From: CAYNFH01 sp964396385
Lineage (GTDB): Bacteria; Armatimonadota; Chthonomonadetes; Chthonomonadales; CAJBBX01
DNA length: 7,238 nucleotides
Assembly: GCA_964396385.1 (NCBI GenBank)
Contig: CAYNFH010000284.1
Span: 1-7,238 of the forward strand
Reading direction: 5' to 3'
Positions within the stretch are counted from its first letter, which is position 1. Every line of letters starts with the position of its first letter. Shown one piece after another: positions 6,238 to 7,238 of this stretch. The notes under the pieces are model-generated. The model was given only the letters and a program-made list of their open reading frames with translations, had not been told where the DNA came from and made no database searches. A program made the position numbers and the translations under genes.

Positions 6238-7107
6238 TCACGCATTCAGCCGTTCCGCCCACAGGAGCCGCTGGCGCACCTTGCGGTAGAAGGTGGCGTG
6301 GCCCAGCGTGACCAGTCGGGTGGTGTATTCCGCGCGCCGCACGTCCACTCGGTCGCCGGACTCCAGAGGGAATACCGCCGCGCTGTCCGCGCTGAAGATC
6401 ACCTCACCGCCGTCCGACTCGATGGTGACCGAGACTGTCTGGTCGCAGGGAATGAGCAGGGGGCGGGCAGCCAGCGTATGCGCGCAGATCGGCACGACCA
6501 ACAGCCCCTCGATGGTAGGCTCTACGAGCGGCCCGCCCGCGGAGAGGGCGTAAGCCGTGGAGCCGGTAGGAGTGGCTACCACCACGCCGTCCGCCGCGTA
6601 CACAGCGATGAACTCCCCATTGAAGGCGGTATGGAGGTGCAGCATCCGGGCGCGGGTGCCTTTGCTCAGCACAGCGTCGTTCAGCCCGATGGCCTCGTAC
6701 ACGGTCTGCTCGCGACGAACAACGGATGCATGCACCATCATCCGCTCTTCCGTCTCCATCCGTCCCTCCAACAGGTCGTCCAGATGGGGGAAGAGATCGT
6801 CCGGGCGTGTCTCCGCGATGAAGCCGAAGTGGCCCATGTGCACGCCGAGAATGGGGATGCCGTGGGGAGCGGCGATGTGGCTCGCCGTGAGGATGGTGCC
6901 GTCACCTCCCAGCGTAATGAGGAGCTCGACACCGGCGAGGCAAGTGGCATCCGCGGAGAGGTCGTCACGCCCCAGCAGGGGAGCGGCTTCCGAGTCGACG
7001 CAGACCTCCACGTCCCGCTCGGTGAGCCATGCGATAACTTCGTGGGCGAACAGGAGTGCCGGGCTCTTATCGCGATTGACGATCAGACCGACGCGTGAGA
7101 TCCCCAC
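6238..7107 (-). CDS. nadK: NAD kinase
   Basis: This enzyme phosphorylates NAD to NADP with ATP or polyphosphate, setting the cell's NADP(H) pool. The 289 residues show the diagnostic motifs in order: RVGLIVNRDKSPA near the start, LGGDGTIL around 66-73 (GGDGT, nucleotide binding and catalysis), GLNDAVLSKG (about 141-150), and the glycine-rich DGVVVATPTGSTAYALSAGGP (173-193, split here as DGVVVATPTGSTAY and ALSAGGP). The segment usually read as GxNxGxLGF is GVHMGHFGF here, with His at the usual Asn place; this position does vary in the family. GTG 7107 is chosen because GGGAG sits 6 bases upstream and the protein then begins at the conserved first strand; GTG 7128 would add seven residues but has no ribosome binding site. 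The hydrolase gene follows at 14 bases, so the two are probably co-transcribed. Confidence 0.95.
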   Translation of the reverse strand: MGISRVGLIVNRDKSPALLFAHEVIAWLTERDVEVCVDSEAAPLLGRDDLSADATCLAGVELLITLGGDGTILTASHIAAPHGIPILGVHMGHFGFIAETRPDDLFPHLDDLLEGRMETEERMMVHASVVRREQTVYEAIGLNDAVLSKGTRARMLHLHTAFNGEFIAVYAADGVVVATPTGSTAYALSAGGPLVEPTIEGLLVVPICAHTLAARPLLIPCDQTVSVTIESDGGEVIFSADSAAVFPLESGDRVDVRRAEYTTRLVTLGHATFYRKVRQRLLWAERLNA

Positions 7108-7113
7108 GGGCGT

Positions 7114-7118
7114 CTCCC
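7114..7118 (-). promoter_or_regulatory. Ribosome binding site of nadK
   Basis: Read on the minus strand, GGGAG ends 6 bases before GTG 7107. It lies inside the extra N-terminal codons that a start at 7128 would require, and so supports the shorter protein. Confidence 0.55.
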
Positions 7119-7143
7119 GGAATATCACAGACGGAGGACGGGA

Positions 7144-7187
7144 GATGGGTGACGGACCGACTCTGAGCCGGTACCCGGTCCCCCATC
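7144..7187. other. Possible hairpin upstream of nadK
   Basis: GATGGG 7144-7149 pairs with CCCATC 7182-7187, and GGACCG 7154-7159 pairs with CGGTCC 7176-7181. This gives two stacked 6-bp stems with a one-sided 4-base bulge and a 16-base loop. It lies between the putative end of the upstream minus-strand gene (7195) and the nadK start. There is no T-tract on either side, so a classical terminator is not supported. It could be an attenuating or RNA-stabilising structure, or chance in GC-rich DNA. Confidence 0.35.
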
Positions 7188-7194
7188 ATTCCTC

Positions 7195-7238
7195 TCACTT
7201 CCAGTGCTTGGGGTCGTTCAGCCACTTCTGCAACTGGC
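7195..7238 (-). CDS. Possible 3' end of an unidentified gene (partial)
   Basis: On the minus strand the window edge opens into 13 codons reading QLQKWLNDPKHWK before TGA (7197-7195). The charged, Trp-containing composition looks like a natural C-terminus rather than a shadow frame, and the strand and position fit an operon partner upstream of nadK (87 bases from the chosen start). The fragment is too short to name a family. Confidence 0.4.
   Translation of the reverse strand, partial: QLQKWLNDPKHWK

Noticed and set aside
5519..6289. 256-codon plus-strand open frame
   Set aside because: It is antisense to the hydrolase catalytic domain; the Arg/Pro/Gln-rich composition indicates a shadow.
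6223..7098. 291-codon plus-strand open frame
   Set aside because: It mirrors nadK codon by codon; the minus strand carries GGDGT and the other NAD kinase motifs.

Overview
The window is a gene-dense, GC-rich (roughly two-thirds GC by eye) bacterial chromosomal segment with two convergent blocks. I see no plasmid, phage, transposase, CRISPR, rRNA or tRNA signal. The short (384 aa) form of homogentisate dioxygenase, a phytanoyl-CoA-dioxygenase-like enzyme, a double-domain acetylxylan-esterase-like hydrolase and palindromic intergenic repeats suggest an uncultured environmental bacterium such as a Chloroflexota-like lineage. That placement is a guess from gene content, not a demonstrated assignment.

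Plus-strand block (1-4288): this is a tyrosine/homogentisate degradation cluster. In order it holds the C-terminal part of 4-hydroxyphenylpyruvate dioxygenase (cut by the window edge), a fumarylacetoacetase-type hydrolase, a PhyH-family Fe(II)/2-oxoglutarate oxygenase, homogentisate 1,2-dioxygenase, and a flavin-reductase-like FMN-binding protein. Three of the genes form the backbone 4-hydroxyphenylpyruvate -> homogentisate -> maleylacetoacetate -> (isomerase not in the window) -> fumarylacetoacetate -> fumarate + acetoacetate. The PhyH oxygenase and the flavin-binding protein are not part of the textbook pathway and are the most interesting members. Two of the wider gaps (1444-1544 and 3491-3628) are filled by palindromic repeat elements. 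The PhyH/HmgA junction is tight, with the PhyH stop codon overlapping the HmgA ribosome binding site.

Minus-strand block (7238-4304): the extreme right edge holds what looks like the last 13 codons of an unidentified gene. It is followed by NAD kinase (nadK), then, 14 bases downstream, a 639-residue protein with two alpha/beta-hydrolase-like halves. Only the N-terminal half has a clear Ser-Asp-His set. This block meets the plus-strand cluster tail to tail with only 15 bases between stop codons.

I did not find a demonstrably new system. The points worth a second look are the accessory oxygenase and flavoprotein in the homogentisate cluster, the two junction repeats, the in-frame TAG just before the fumarylacetoacetase start, and the asymmetric two-domain hydrolase.
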